From Sorghum bicolor (lineage: Eukaryota; Streptophyta; Magnoliopsida; Poales; Poaceae), in contig NC_012870.2 in the NCBI RefSeq assembly GCF_000003195.3, forward strand, positions 17,228,501-17,292,500: a stretch of DNA of 64,000 nt, in the 5' to 3' direction. The notes beneath the pieces were generated by a model, which saw only the letters and a list, made by a program, of their open reading frames with translations, was not told where the DNA came from and did not search any database. Made by a program: the position numbers and the translations under genes. How positions within the stretch are numbered: the stretch's first letter is position 1; each line of letters begins with the position of its first letter. Below, piece by piece: positions 38,266-49,694 of this stretch.

Positions 38266-41200
38266 ATGGCTAGTGGTGATTGCCCTCCTTGGTAAGCACT
38301 TTATCACCGTAGCTATGTAGTATTGACTGTGCATAGTTACTCATGTTTTTCATTGTTTATGATGATGCTAGGATCGATCCTAGCAGTGCATTTAGGCTAG
38401 TTGTTAAGGTTGCTCAATACGTTGTTGATGGTGAATATGGGTTAGTGGAAATGGCTGAGCAACAACATGACATATGGTTTGATAGGAACAGTCAGTACAC
38501 TCTTGATCAATTCAATGAAGATTTGGCCACAAAGATTATTTGGGGCCTTCTCAAACTCTTGCAGTCTGGGTTTTAGACCAAGATAGTGGCTCTAAGTGGA
38601 AGCTTAGGAGGGATGAGCATGTGCAACAGATGATTATGGACAGATGGGATGATAGGTTGGCTTTTATTGCAGTTGATGTTGTGGGGAAAGATGTGTGTAA
38701 TGACAATGCTAGCTCTGCTGCTTCTAAGTCTAGATGTGTCTCTGTTGTGACTAATTGGTCTAATGCAGAGGATAATGAAGTTGAAGGGTGTGGTGATACT
38801 TGTAGCACCCCATCACCACCTACTGAACAGCCTATAGTTGTAGTTGATTGGACCACTCTAACCATACAAGAGAACCCTGATGATGATGGTCTAGCTACAC
38901 AGCTTGCTGATGAGGACCAGGTATATGAGGCAACATGATTCAAGCAATCTGAGGCAAGAGAAGAAGAAGCTGATAGACAAGAGGTGCCAATTCCAGCTAT
39001 GTCAGTAGAGATGTATGAAGACATGAATGAAGCAGCTATTAATGTTGATGACACGGTTGATGAAGAGCCACTGTATGAATGGGACAGAGACAATCCTGAT
39101 ATGAGTGTTGGCACTTGCTACGCAAGCATGGAAGAATTTAGGCTAGATGTTAGGCAGCATGCTATAGTTAAGGAGTTTGAGCTTGATACTGAGCAATCAG
39201 ACAAAGAAAGGTACCATGTGTTGTGCTGCTAGAAGGTTGCCCATGGAAACTTAGAGCTAGAACACAACATGATGGCAGTGTCAGGGTACATTTTCTAAAT
39301 TTTTTGTACTATTTTAACTTTTTTGTACTGTTTTAACTTGTACATTGCACTGTGGAACAGACCTATTGTATTATGCTTACTTATGGCTTGTTTTTTTGTA
39401 AATGCAGATTCAAATAAATAAGGGGCTCCATAAGTGTGCATCTACCCAAAGGGTTGTGAGTAGAATGGCATCAATTGCATGGGTGGCAGAGAGAGCAGTG
39501 AAATTCTTAAAGAAGAAGGCATCAATGGGAGCTATAGAGATGCAAAAAGAGTTGCATTTCAATATGGCATTGAAATTCCCTACCAGACAATGTACAATGG
39601 GACAAAGAGAGCATCTGAGAAGCTATTTGGTAAGTGGAGTGATTCCTTTGATTGGTTGTGTAGGTTTAAGCCAGAGATAGAATTGAGATCACCTGGTAGG
39701 GTGGCAGATATAGACACTATCACTGAGGATGATGGCAAAGTTAGGTTTAGCATATTCTTCTGTGCATTCAAAGCTAGTATAGATGGTTTTTTGAATGGCT
39801 GCAGGCCTTACGTAAGTATAGACTCCACAACTTTGAATGGGTTGTGGAATGGCCACATGACTATGGCCTTAGCTTTAGATGACCACAATTGGATGTTTCC
39901 TGTGGCCTTTGGTTTCTTTGACTCTGAGACAAAAGACAAATGGGTTTGGTTTATGGAACAACTTAGGAAAGCAATTGGTCCCATGGAGAACTTAGCTATC
40001 TGCATAGATGCATGCAAAGGGCTAGAGTCAGCTATTAAAATTGTGTTTCCTCAGGCAGAGATGAGAGAATGTTTCAGGCATTTAATGGAAAATATGAAGA
40101 AGTACTATAGTGGTGATGTGTATGGCAAAAACATGTGGCCTGCAGCTAGAGCATATTCACCACATAAGTTATTTCTTTGATAAGGTGCTGGCAGCCAGTC
40201 CAGATGTGTAGAAATGGTTGGATCAGCACCATCCTTTTCTTTAGGAAAGAAGCAAGTTCTCTCCTGAAATCAAGTGTATCTACATAAACAACAACCTAGC
40301 AGAATCTTGGAATGCTTGGATCAAAGAACACAAAGACCTGCCTGTCCACTACATGGTAAATGCAATTAGAGAGAAGATAATGATCTTGTTTGCCAAAAGG
40401 AGGAAGATTTCTAAAGCATTGCCTTCTAGAATATTGCCTGTTGACATCTATCAGCCCAATGGTGCTTCTAGGGGACTAGTGAAAACCCGAGTTTAGTTTT
40501 AGATAATTGATGAAACTCTAGTATTAACCTCTATACTAAGTGTGTATAGACTTAATGAGGTTGGTACATGCCAAGTGATGGAGCAAGTAATGATCATGGT
40601 TATAATGGTGATGACCACAAGACGATCAAGTGCTCAACTTGGAAAAGAAGAAAGAGAAAAACAAAATCCTATGGAGATCAAGGCAAAGGTATTGCTTAGG
40701 GTTTTGGTTTTGGTTTTGGTGATCAAGACACCATAGAGGGTGTGATCACATTTAGGATAGATAGTCGTACTATAAAGAGGGGAATTCTTTGGCTAAGCGG
40801 TTATCAAGTGCCACTAGGTGTCATTGTTCATGTGCATGCATTTAGAACCTAGTGAGCTAACTTAACTCCTTCAAAGAAAATGCTTGTGAAAATGCTAACA
40901 TACTTGCACATCATGGTATACACTTGGTGGTGTTGGCACACTTTAAGAAGGAGGTGGAGTGTAAAGGGTAGAGAGGAGTTTGGATTCCTCTCTCCCTCTG
41001 TTGAGCCTACGAGGCGGGATTCGACGCTTTTGAGAAAATGAATTGCATAATTTGTTTTTGCACCGGTGGAAAGTTTAGAGAACTCGCGGGACTATTTCTC
41101 GTTGAGAAATACTCACCAGACGCTGGCCGTAGAGGCACCAGATGTTGAGCCTGCGTGTCCGGAGTGCTGTCAGTGCCTGGCTCTATTAGGGTTAGGCATC

Positions 41201-42585
41201 GGACGCCACACACCGGACGCGGGTTAATCCCTATTGGCGCGTCCGGTGCTGCCTGACTTCTGCGAGTGACTCTAACTGAGAGCACCGAATGCTCGGAGCG
41301 TGTCTGGTGCTGTGGTAACGATGTCCCTGCGTGTTTGCAGTGCTCCCTGGGTAAGGGACCGGGCTCAGAGTGAGTCCGTTGGTGTGAGTCTGATGCTCAT
41401 GCGTTTTGCAGACCTCTCTGCGTATGTGACCAATGTGCATCGGACGCGTTCGGTGCTAACTTGAGCGCGTCCGGTGGTTCCTTCTTGACCATTGGAGATC
41501 AACACGCATAGTTCAAAAGGTTGACACGTGGCTTCCTCTAGAGCACCGGACGCAAGGTCTGTGCATCCGGTGGTCTCCTACAGCGCGTCCGGTGGTCTCG
41601 ATTTTTGCCTAGTAAAAGAGCCAATGGCTCTATTTGTTTGAGGGGCTTATAAATACATGTTGGCTGGCTTGGGGCTCACCCCCTTGGCATTCTAGCATAC
41701 TTGACATCCTTGTGAGCCTAAGCAAACACCTCCCACTCATCTCCTTCATAGATTAAACATATTTGTGAGATTGGGAGTGATTCCAAGTGCATTTGCTTGA
41801 GTGATTGCATCTACTGGCACTTGAGGATCAATTTGGCTGTGTTTTTCTTGTTACTCTTGGTGGTTGCCGCCACCTAGACGGCTTGGAGCAATGGAGGAGC
41901 ATTAGCACGAGTTGGTGATTGTTCGTGGCCATCTCCCGGTGATTGTGTGGGGTCTTGTACCTTCACCGGCGGAGAGCCGAAAGGTAACTCTAGTAAAGTG
42001 CTCGTGTCATTGAGCTACCTCACTTGTGGGTAGGTTCTTGTGGTGTCCTAGTGAGGACGAGGTTCGTGCTACACATCTTAGCTGCTGAACCACCAACAAG
42101 TATTGGTCGACACATTGGGGACCTAGCATGCCGGCAAGCACGTGAACCTCGGAAGAAAAATCGGTGTCTCAATTGTGATTGATTGGCATTCTCCCGGTGC
42201 TTGTTTGTTGATGGCAAGAGAAGCAGCAGCAAAAGCAAAGGAGGCCCAACAAGAGAACTGAAGGCAGCAGCAGCAAGGGAAGCAACAAAAGCAGCAGCAA
42301 GGGAAGAGATTGAAGCTACTAGAAATGAATTTGCAGCAACAAGGGAACAAGAAGGACCATTAGAAGTGATGGCTTTGGAGGTTGTTGCCCCAGAAGTAGG
42401 AATTCTATCTACCACAACTAGAAGGTAATCATCTCATCTTCTAATTAGATCTCATTTTTTGTTCACAGGACATGAACTGCAATTTGAACCTATGCACAAA
42501 AAATGACACCAAGGAAGAAGCAGTTAGCAACTAAAGTGAAGAAGACTCCACCAAAGAATAAAGGAGGCAAGGGCAAGGCCAAGTG
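38266..42585 (+). pseudogene. MuDR-family (MULE) transposase, decayed and interrupted
   Basis: It opens with ATGGCTAGTGGTGATTGC at 38266 and a likely donor, then shows VYDDARIDPSSAFRLVVKVA, VWVLDQDSGSKWKLRRDEHV, a MuDR N-terminal zone ending GCPWKLRARTQHDGSV, and from about 39412 QINKGLHKCASTQRVVSRMA. The catalytic region follows: NGCRPYVSIDSTTLNG (first Asp), AFGFFDSETKDKWVWFM, AICIDACKGLESAIK (second Asp), AEMRECFRHLMENMKKYY, then NNNLAESWNAWIKEHKDLPV. It is broken by frameshifts near 38543, 39230, 39530 and 40170 and stops at 38936, 40209 and 40243. An LTR fragment (40480 to about 42180) splits it; the C-terminal Lys-rich exon (MTPRKKQLATKVKKTPPKNK) is at about 42501-42585. Confidence 0.88.
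40480..42180 (+). mobile_element. Second, 3'-truncated LTR fragment inside the transposase
   Basis: Starts TGAAAACCCGAGTTTAG and follows the same order as the solo LTR at 36064: GTGGTGTTGGCACAC, TCTCTCCCTC, GCGTCCGGTG repeats, CTTATAAATACATG, CTAGACGGCTTGGAGCA and GTGAACCTCGG. It lacks the expected CTTTCA end, so its right border (about 42180) is approximate. The two copies differ substantially and represent separate insertions of related elements. Confidence 0.72.
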
Positions 42586-42999
42586 AACATGTCTGGTCTA
42601 CACAGTTCACTGAGATGCATATTTAGTTGCCCCTATTTTGAATGCCATGTCAACTGTGTTATGTACTGAAATGGGCACAAAAATAGTCATCTTGTTGCCC
42701 CTATTTTGAATGCTATGTAAACTTTGTTGTGTACTGAAATGGGCAAAAAAACAGTCGTCTTGTTGCCCCAATTTTGGATGTGAAGAACAACTCATGTCAC
42801 TTATGTAATGCCTAATGGCAAACAATTAGCCTCTATTTTCATGTCAGGAACATCTCACTTGTTGGCTTGGCACTGTCTAATCATGAGTTATAAATTAGAA
42901 TTGCTCATTCATTCAAGCAAAATGGGCATGACAGTTTCATTCACACAGCAGGTTCATTTCCATGACTCACATAAGGTACATGTCATAAAATGAAACCTA

Positions 43000-43292
43000 G
43001 CAGCAAGCCGGCGGCAGGCTGAAGAAGAAGGAGTCGGCGCGGGGGGATAAAATGAGGGGACTGAGCAGGCGAGGGCAGGCTTGACGAGTGAAAGGGTTGG
43101 GCAAGGGCACCGATGTCATTTCACGTGCCCATGCTGACTGTGCAACACCCAGTAAGCCTGACCTGGCGTGCCACATAGGCAAATGTGGTAAAAATAAAAG
43201 ACTCACGAAGTAAAAGTGCTAAAGATGTAAGCGTCGTTATATGGGTGAGAATCCGATAAACGCCATCCGTTATAATGATAAATATGTAAAAA
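43000..43292 (-). repeat. MULE right terminal inverted repeat
   Basis: Intact inverted counterpart of 35841-36063 plus 37966-38050, running from CAGCAAGCCGGCGGCAGGCT to GTAAAAAGCCC. Confidence 0.87.
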
Positions 43293-43474
43293 GCCCTCTC
43301 CAAAAAACCTAGAAAACTTAAAAGCTTGCAACTTTGGAGAGTTGAACCCATAACCTACCACTCAACACTACTACACCTCTACCGATGCTCCACACACTTA
43401 TTTATGTTTATATATAATATGCTATTTTTTATATCAATATTTCATAATTTTATATCAAATATTTTGGCTACTAA

Positions 43475-44000
43475 ATGAACTCAAATGAAAAAACTTTTAA
43501 CTATAAAGTTTTAAATCTTGTCAAGTACTACAACTTTGGTATAGGATGTATCTCCATCAGAGATATGAAAAATACAAAGAATGGAGTCTCAAAATATTTG
43601 AATTTTAAACACATATTTCATACTCATGATGACTTTAAATTAAAAAACTGGACAATATCTTATATGTAGATCAGGTCGACCGCTAGAACTTTGGTATTAA
43701 CTATGTGAAAATTTGAGGTTATTTATGAATTCTAAATTTTAAATTTCAAATTATAACCTTCGAACACATATTTGGGATACTAAACATCTTCAAATTAAAA
43801 CTTTTCAACTACAAAGTTGTAGATTCTAGTGAGAACTATAAGTTTTGCATAGACTATGTCAACATCTGAGATTGTAGAACAATATTTCAAATTTCAAAAT
43901 CTTTGTACTTAGAAGAATATTTTGGGACCCTAAACAATTTTAATTCAAAAACTTTTCAACTACAAAGTTGTAGATCTTGTCGAGAATTATAATTTTGATA
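43475..44000. repeat. Three diverged copies of a CTACAAAGTTGT block
   Basis: Blocks near 43475, 43791 and 43931 share ACTTTTCAACTACAAAGTTG-like cores followed by GTAGATCTTGTCGAGAA-like sequence. This arrangement is typical of noncoding regions of grass CACTA elements. Confidence 0.6.
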
Positions 44001-44349
44001 TAAACTTATCTTCATCTAAGTTCATATAAAAACTTATAAATTATTTTTTGATATAATCGTTAACCGAGACGGACATCTTAAGACGTATGTCTCTATTAAT
44101 CAATTAATGGAGATGGTTATCTTAAGTGCTTGCCTCAGCTAATGATTAACAAGGCAATTGCATTATAATACACACCTCAGTTAAAAAGTATTAACCAAGA
44201 CAATTATATTACAATGTCCACCTCGGTTAAGCACTAACCGAGGCAATCGCTGGTCCGGCTGCCCTGCCTCGACTAAACAAGGCGGGCAACTGTACCGCCC
44301 GCCTCTGAGTCTATTTGAAAATGCTACGCAAAAAAATTATGTAATAGTG

Positions 44350-46293
44350 ATTATATTGCGGTGGTTGTATTGCTTGAGGCTCCCTACTACTCCTTATATA
44401 TACAAGCAGAATATGCTCGTGCGTTGCAATGAGAAAAAGAAAGTCATTGACAACTTTTCTTTACATTGTAATTTTGATCTTTCATATAAGTCGGCCAAGA
44501 GTATGTTGTCGACATGTTAGGTAGGGATTAATTTGTCCATAGATGATTATGATGAGAGTTTTATCTTGACTTTCCATGTTACGCCCTTCAGTGAGGGTTG
44601 CATTGGTACATGCATATAACTTAAGAGTATATTTATTTATACCAATCTCGATAACAAACTGTTGAAAATTACTTAGGCTTAAAATTGAAACAGGATTAGG
44701 ACACACAATCTTAGACTTAGCTTAGTAGATCACACTTAAATTTACCTACATTAGTAGTGGAGAAAGTCATTATGGTTTAGGTGTGGGGACCTGTGTCTAC
44801 TTGGAGCAGACCCTTGATGCAGAGAGTTAGGGAAGGTATATCCTGTAGTTGTACGGTTATCGCCGACGTCCATCTAGCCACGAGGATTCCCTCCTTGGTC
44901 AACCTGTTGGTGATGACGATGACCCGTCGATGAGATCGGAGAAGGAAACATGGGGCGACGACCTTCCCTTTACTCCTGCGCTTTGGTTGGATCAGGGGCT
45001 TAAGTTTTGGTGTGGCTAATCAATTTGGCTCTTGTACTTAAGAACGAAAAGTTGGGTCTCGTGGGTGTCATGCGTGATGGAAATTATCATAGCTCAAACA
45101 AAAAAACGTGTAAACAAAAACAACTACCCATATGTACCGTGACGTGGTGGCTCTTCTACTTAAGATTGAAAATGTAGATATTGTATGTGACAAAAACTAC
45201 TATAGCTAAAATAACTATGGAAGCAAAACACGATACCGTCTATGCCGTGACGTGAGAGATTATAGCTAGCTCATTAACATACAGTAATATGAACGAGAAG
45301 AAGAAATTTTCTAGAAATATATATTTCTATTTTTATCTTTTTTTATCAGAATTTCTATTTAGATTACTCAAGATCGAAGAAGTGTTTTTGAATTAGGATT
45401 CCCACAAGAGAGATATTTTTGAATTAGGATTCCTATCTATCTAGCTCGGATAGACATTTTACATTCACAAAGTTTGTTATATGAAGATGGATAAAAAATA
45501 AAAATAAAATTTGGATTTTTAATATACTATATTATTATTATATTATTACTATTAATTAATAATTATAATTATCATAGGTACGTATAGGGAGCATGAGAAA
45601 ATTGGAAAGTGTATCATATAGATTCAAGAAAAAACAACGACACGAGAAAAATATTGGACACGAAAGTAGTAAAAAGGTAACATAGGAAGATATGGATAGT
45701 CAGGAATCTATTTTTATCTTTTATTTTTCTAATTCTATTTGAGTTAGGACTTATTTGGAATAGGATCCGTAGCTATTCTTGTGTTAATCTTAGAATCAGA
45801 CTCTATATCGGTTTAGACGTGGGCTATTCTAACTTATATGAGCACAGATTATATTATATATTTGACCGGATGGAAGAAACTCTTTATTGTCTAATAGTTG
45901 TGTGAGAGAGAGAGACACGTCACAAAATGGATGGAAAAAAATCTAAAATTTTACCTTTTTTAATATTAGGTACAGGTATAGATAGATTATTATCTGGGCG
46001 TAACCCCGTCATTGAAACCTGATCGATTTACATATATTATCTGTTTGGTTTCGATATATACACACATGTATGCCCGGTCCACCCCCTGTCTTGGAGACCA
46101 GCTGTGGCTAGCATTAGGATACTCGTTTGCCATATCCTCGTCAATAGCTAGCCCCCATGATCTTGAACGATCTTACATCCTGAGACTTGGGCATAATATT
46201 TTGTGCTTTATTCCTTGATTATTAAGGATACATTTTGTTTCTTTGCCCCATGTTTCTCGCCATACTTATTGGCAGGCCTGTCTTATAGGGATC
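44350..46293. other. AT-rich spacer
   Basis: No gene is recognised. Short stretches recur, such as AACGAAAAGTTGGG / AAGATTGAAAATGTAG and two GTGACGTG contexts near 45050 and 45250, suggesting old repeats. Confidence 0.4.
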
Positions 46294-46514
46294 ACCGATT
46301 ACACGATCACGATTTGAGGGCGGCAGGCGCGGTTACCTCGTCGGTGTGCTACAGCCCTACAGGTAGGTTAGCCCTCCAGTACTCCACTCAATAGCTTCTG
46401 GACTTTTAGTACCGATTACACGAGCACGGTTTGAGGGCGGCAGGCGCGGTTACCTCATCGGTGTGCTACAGCCCTACAGGTAGGTTAGCCCTCAACAGGT
46501 TCTGGACTTTTAGT
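46294..46514. repeat. Tandem duplication, units of 117 and 104 bp
   Basis: 46294-46410 and 46411-46514 both run from ACCGATTACACGA through GAGGGCGGCAGGCGCGGTTA and GTGCTACAGCCCTACAGGTA to CTGGACTTTTAGT. The second unit has lost about 13 bp near its end. Confidence 0.92.
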
Positions 46515-46979
46515 ATTATGGTCCAGCGTTTCCTAAATCTCTCTCTCTCTCTCGAAGGCCTGAAGGCCTCAACTAAAATGAATCTTGCCTCTATTTGTCT
46601 TGTCTATTACAGTTGCTCCATGTCTCCCATCAGTTATCAGTTTTTAATTTAGTTCGACACTCCATGACTCTGTGACCAACGGTAAGTGATTGCAGTTGCA
46701 GATTTGTAGTTCTAGTTTAGTTATATGTACGGATCTAATTTTTTAACTATAGTTTCAATATTTTTTACATGTTAGATGTTGCAAGTTCTCTCTTATTAAT
46801 ACTACTATATATTTCAATCGTCACATTGAAACATTAGGTTGTCGGACCCTCAATGTCTTGCTTGCACAAGAGCCCTAAAAACTATTGACTTATTGCCAGC
46901 CCAGGAGAGCCAAATTAGAAGGCACAAGAAAGTGAGGAGAAAACTAACTTGCACAAGAATCGAGACAGCTAGCATAGTA

Positions 46980-47244
46980 TTCCCTCCGTATAGAATTTAA
47001 ATATCGTTTTAGGACAGTGTCATGGTCTTCAAAATACAACTTTAACCTCTTAGTTTTATAAAATATTTAGGATAAAATGATATATGTATATTTTTATAAA
47101 AGTATTTTTCAAGCCAAATCTATTAATATAATTTTCACATTTGCACACTCAATAATTTAAAATTTATTGATGATTTATATTTCTAATATTTGACCCAAAC
47201 CTTGTCCAAAACAACATCTAAATCCTATATATATATGAAGGGAG
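46980..47244. mobile_element. Stowaway-like MITE
   Basis: 265 bp with ends TTCCCTCCGTATAGAATTTA and CTATATATATATGAAGGGAG in inverted orientation and TA on both sides (46978-46979, 47245-47246). Confidence 0.78.
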
Positions 47245-47542
47245 TACATGCATTGTTCTAACTTCTTGCTACGCAAGGCTTGGAAAGCTCTAGGAATGGA
47301 AATGTTAGTTGTACGTTATTTGTTGCTATTTGTTTTTTTTTCAACAATGATAATTGTCTGAAATTTAGAAAACCTAAAGAGCAATAATAACCATGGAAAC
47401 CTTCAGCGAAATCTTTAATTAAAAAACCGCCACTGTGGCTATGGCGGGTGAGGAGTGCAAATGAGGAGGCAGGAGGCCGGCGTGAATGCGTAGTAAGCCC
47501 AGTCGCACATGCGTGGGCCTTGTCGTGCGTCCTAGCTAGTTG

Positions 47543-47785
47543 GGCCTTGTTTAGTTCCAAAAAAATTTACAAAATCGACACTGTAGCACTTTCGTTTGTA
47601 TTTGACAAAAATTGTCCAAACATGGATTAACTAGGCTCAAAAAATTCATCTCGTCAATTTCGACCAAACTGTGCAATTAATTTTTATTTTCATCTATATT
47701 TAATACTCCATGCATGCGTCTAAAGATTCGATGTGACGGAGAATCTGAAAAATTTTGCAAAATTTTTTGAGAACTAAACAAGTCC
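47543..47785. mobile_element. Tourist-like MITE, copy 5
   Basis: 243 bp, GGCCTTGTTTAGTTCC to GAACTAAACAAGTCC, with TTG duplicated (47540-47542, 47786-47788). Confidence 0.87.
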
Positions 47786-48002
47786 TTGGCCTTCCTTCAC
47801 TCGACTCAGATCCTGGCTGCCCATAGGCTGCCAATGCAACCTGCCCAACACCTTTTCCATTTTCAGCACAGGGTACAACTCTTCAAAGCTCTCCGTCAGT
47901 CCATGCAAGCACGGCACGTGCCTCACTGGCAGGCACCCAGCTGCGAATGCAGCAACAAGCTCTCCCTGCTTCCCGCTCCTTGCCGTCTTTCTTTTTTTTT
48001 TT

Positions 48003-48243
48003 GCCTTGTTTAGTTGCAAAATATTTTGCAAAATATAAATAATATTTATTTCGTTTGTATTTAACAAATATTGTCCAATTATAGACTAACTAGGCTTAAA
48101 AGATTCATCTCGTCAATTCCGACCAAACTGTGTAATTAGTTTTTATTTTCATCTATATTTAATACTTCATGCATACGTCTAAAAATTTGATGTGACGGAG
48201 AATCTAAAAAATTTTGCAAAATTTTTTTGAACTAAACAAGGCC
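48003..48243. mobile_element. Tourist-like MITE, copy 6
   Basis: 241 bp, GCCTTGTTTAGTTGC to GAACTAAACAAGGCC, flanked by TTT on both sides. Same orientation as copy 5, 217 bp away. Confidence 0.85.
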
Positions 48244-48814
48244 TTTTTGTGTCCCCTTTGCTTGATGCTTCATGCAAAGGCTGTTCATGTCGTAGATCTT
48301 GTCAAGCGACAGAACTCTGTGCGCCGCGTGTAGGATATCAGCTGCATGCTGCTGGTAGTGGCTCCCCCGTGAGGCCGTGACTGCCGTGCCACCCAGTTTC
48401 TTGGATTTGTTGGGCCGTGCTCGCCAACTCCGCGGACCCATGGTGCTGACGCATGCCCCGCCGCGCGGCCCAGCAGATGGCCGACGACGGCGCACGCAGC
48501 GGATCAAGCTGAAAGGCCACTCAAAAAGAAAAAGAAAAAGAAAAAGAAAAACGCTCGAAAGGAGCGCGAGGAGGGCATGGCCGCGAGACGCGCGCCGCAG
48601 CCGTCGACCGCCCACGAGATACGACTCCGCACGGTCCGGGGTTGCCCAAGTGGGCTGCTTTTGGTCTGGGGGTGTGCGGTTCAGGGAAGAGGCCCTTTTC
48701 CGTGGCGGCGCGGCCCTTAGCCCTGAACACCCATGGTCCGTCAACAACCCACAACCACAGGGGTTATCACGTTTTGGCACTTGGTCACATCAGATATATC
48801 AGTACATATTTGGA
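48244..48814. other. GC-rich spacer with an (AAAAAG)n run
   Basis: GC-rich stretch giving long open frames on both strands with no recognisable domain; an AAAAAG repeat lies at about 48526-48552. Confidence 0.4.
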
Positions 48815-49090
48815 GTATTAAATATATATTAATTATAAAAATAAATTATATAGCTTGTCTGTAAATCGAAAGACTAATTTATTAAGTTTAATTAATCATG
48901 GCATTAGTACATATTGGTTACTGTAGTAATTATGGTTAATTATGGGCTAATTAGGCTTAAAAGATTCGTCTTGAGATTTACAACCAAATTGTACAATTAA
49001 TTTTTTTTTGTCTACGTTTAATGCTCTATACATGTGTCGAAAGATTTAATAAGATGGATGAAAGTTTTTTAGTGGAAACTAAACAAGGCC
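48815..49090. mobile_element. Tourist-like MITE, copy 7 (left end lost)
   Basis: The right end AAACTAAACAAGGCC at 49090 and the family interior (CTAATTAGGCTTAAAAGATT) are clear. The left inverted repeat is missing or heavily changed. Confidence 0.65.
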
Positions 49091-49460
49091 TTATTACCCT
49101 TAAGAAAGGGAGAGGGTTTTGCGGCTGACAGGCTGGGCTTTGCCCATCGATCTTGTTCCTGCTTTTGTAGATTGTGGAAAGACGGCTGCTGTTTCAGGGT
49201 AGAGAATATGCGACGCTAGTGTTCCGTAGGGCAGGCAGTGCGTGGGTTCTGTCGTTCACTTGTCGCAAAAGTGTGCCTATGGTGCGGGTTCTTTTGTACC
49301 TCTTTCGACTATGTTTTTAAGGCACTGAAGGGTCTTGTGTCACTTCCGAAATCATGATATCTTAGAGCTTATTTAATTCACCAACTTAGTTTTAGCTAGC
49401 TAAACTTACATGCTAGGGATCCAAATAGTCCAACTAAAAGAGCAACTAAAGTTTAGCTAA

Positions 49461-49691
49461 GGCCTTGTTTAGTTCGCAAAAATTTTTAAGATTCTCCGTC
49501 ACATTAAATCTATGGTCCCATGCATGGAGCATTAAATATAGACGAAGATAAAAACTAATTGCACAGTTTACCTGTAATTTGTGAGATGAATCTTTTGAGC
49601 CTAGTTACTCCGTGATTGGACAATGTTTGTCAAATAAAAACGAAATGCTACAGTACCAAAAAATGAAAAATTTTGCGAACTAAACAAGGCC
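49461..49691. mobile_element. Tourist-like MITE, copy 8
   Basis: 231 bp, GGCCTTGTTTAGTTCGCAAA to GCGAACTAAACAAGGCC, TAA duplicated (49458-49460, 49692-49694). Opposite orientation to copy 7. Its ends are perfect inverted repeats, so it is probably a recent insertion. Confidence 0.9.
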
Positions 49692-49694
49692 TAA

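Larger units (their letters stand above)
35841..43292 (+). mobile_element. Mutator-like element (MULE) with ~300-bp terminal inverted repeats
   Basis: The left inverted repeat (35841-36063 continued at 37966-38050) matches the inverted complement of 43000-43292 over its whole length, starting GGGAATTTTACATATTTACC / GGGCTTTTTACATATTTATC and passing through GACATCGGTGCCCTTGCCCA and CCTCATTTT to GCTGCT. It encloses a MuDR-type transposase remnant. The left repeat is interrupted by a solo LTR and the gene by a second LTR fragment, so this copy is dead. No 9-bp target duplication was obvious. Confidence 0.87.
35776..44349. mobile_element. CACTA-like outer sequence hosting the nested elements
   Basis: The left edge reads TACTACACAAAAACTTAACC with TTAACCGAG-type motifs; the right edge at 44349 ends TATGTAATAGTG (inverted CACTATTACATA) and is preceded by many AACCGAGGC / GCCTCGGTT-type motifs (44050-44300). 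The three similar blocks with CTTTTCAACTACAAAGTTGT at 43475-44000 are also typical of grass CACTA interiors. The left terminal C appears mutated and I find no matching 3-bp target duplication, so the limits are tentative. Confidence 0.45.
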
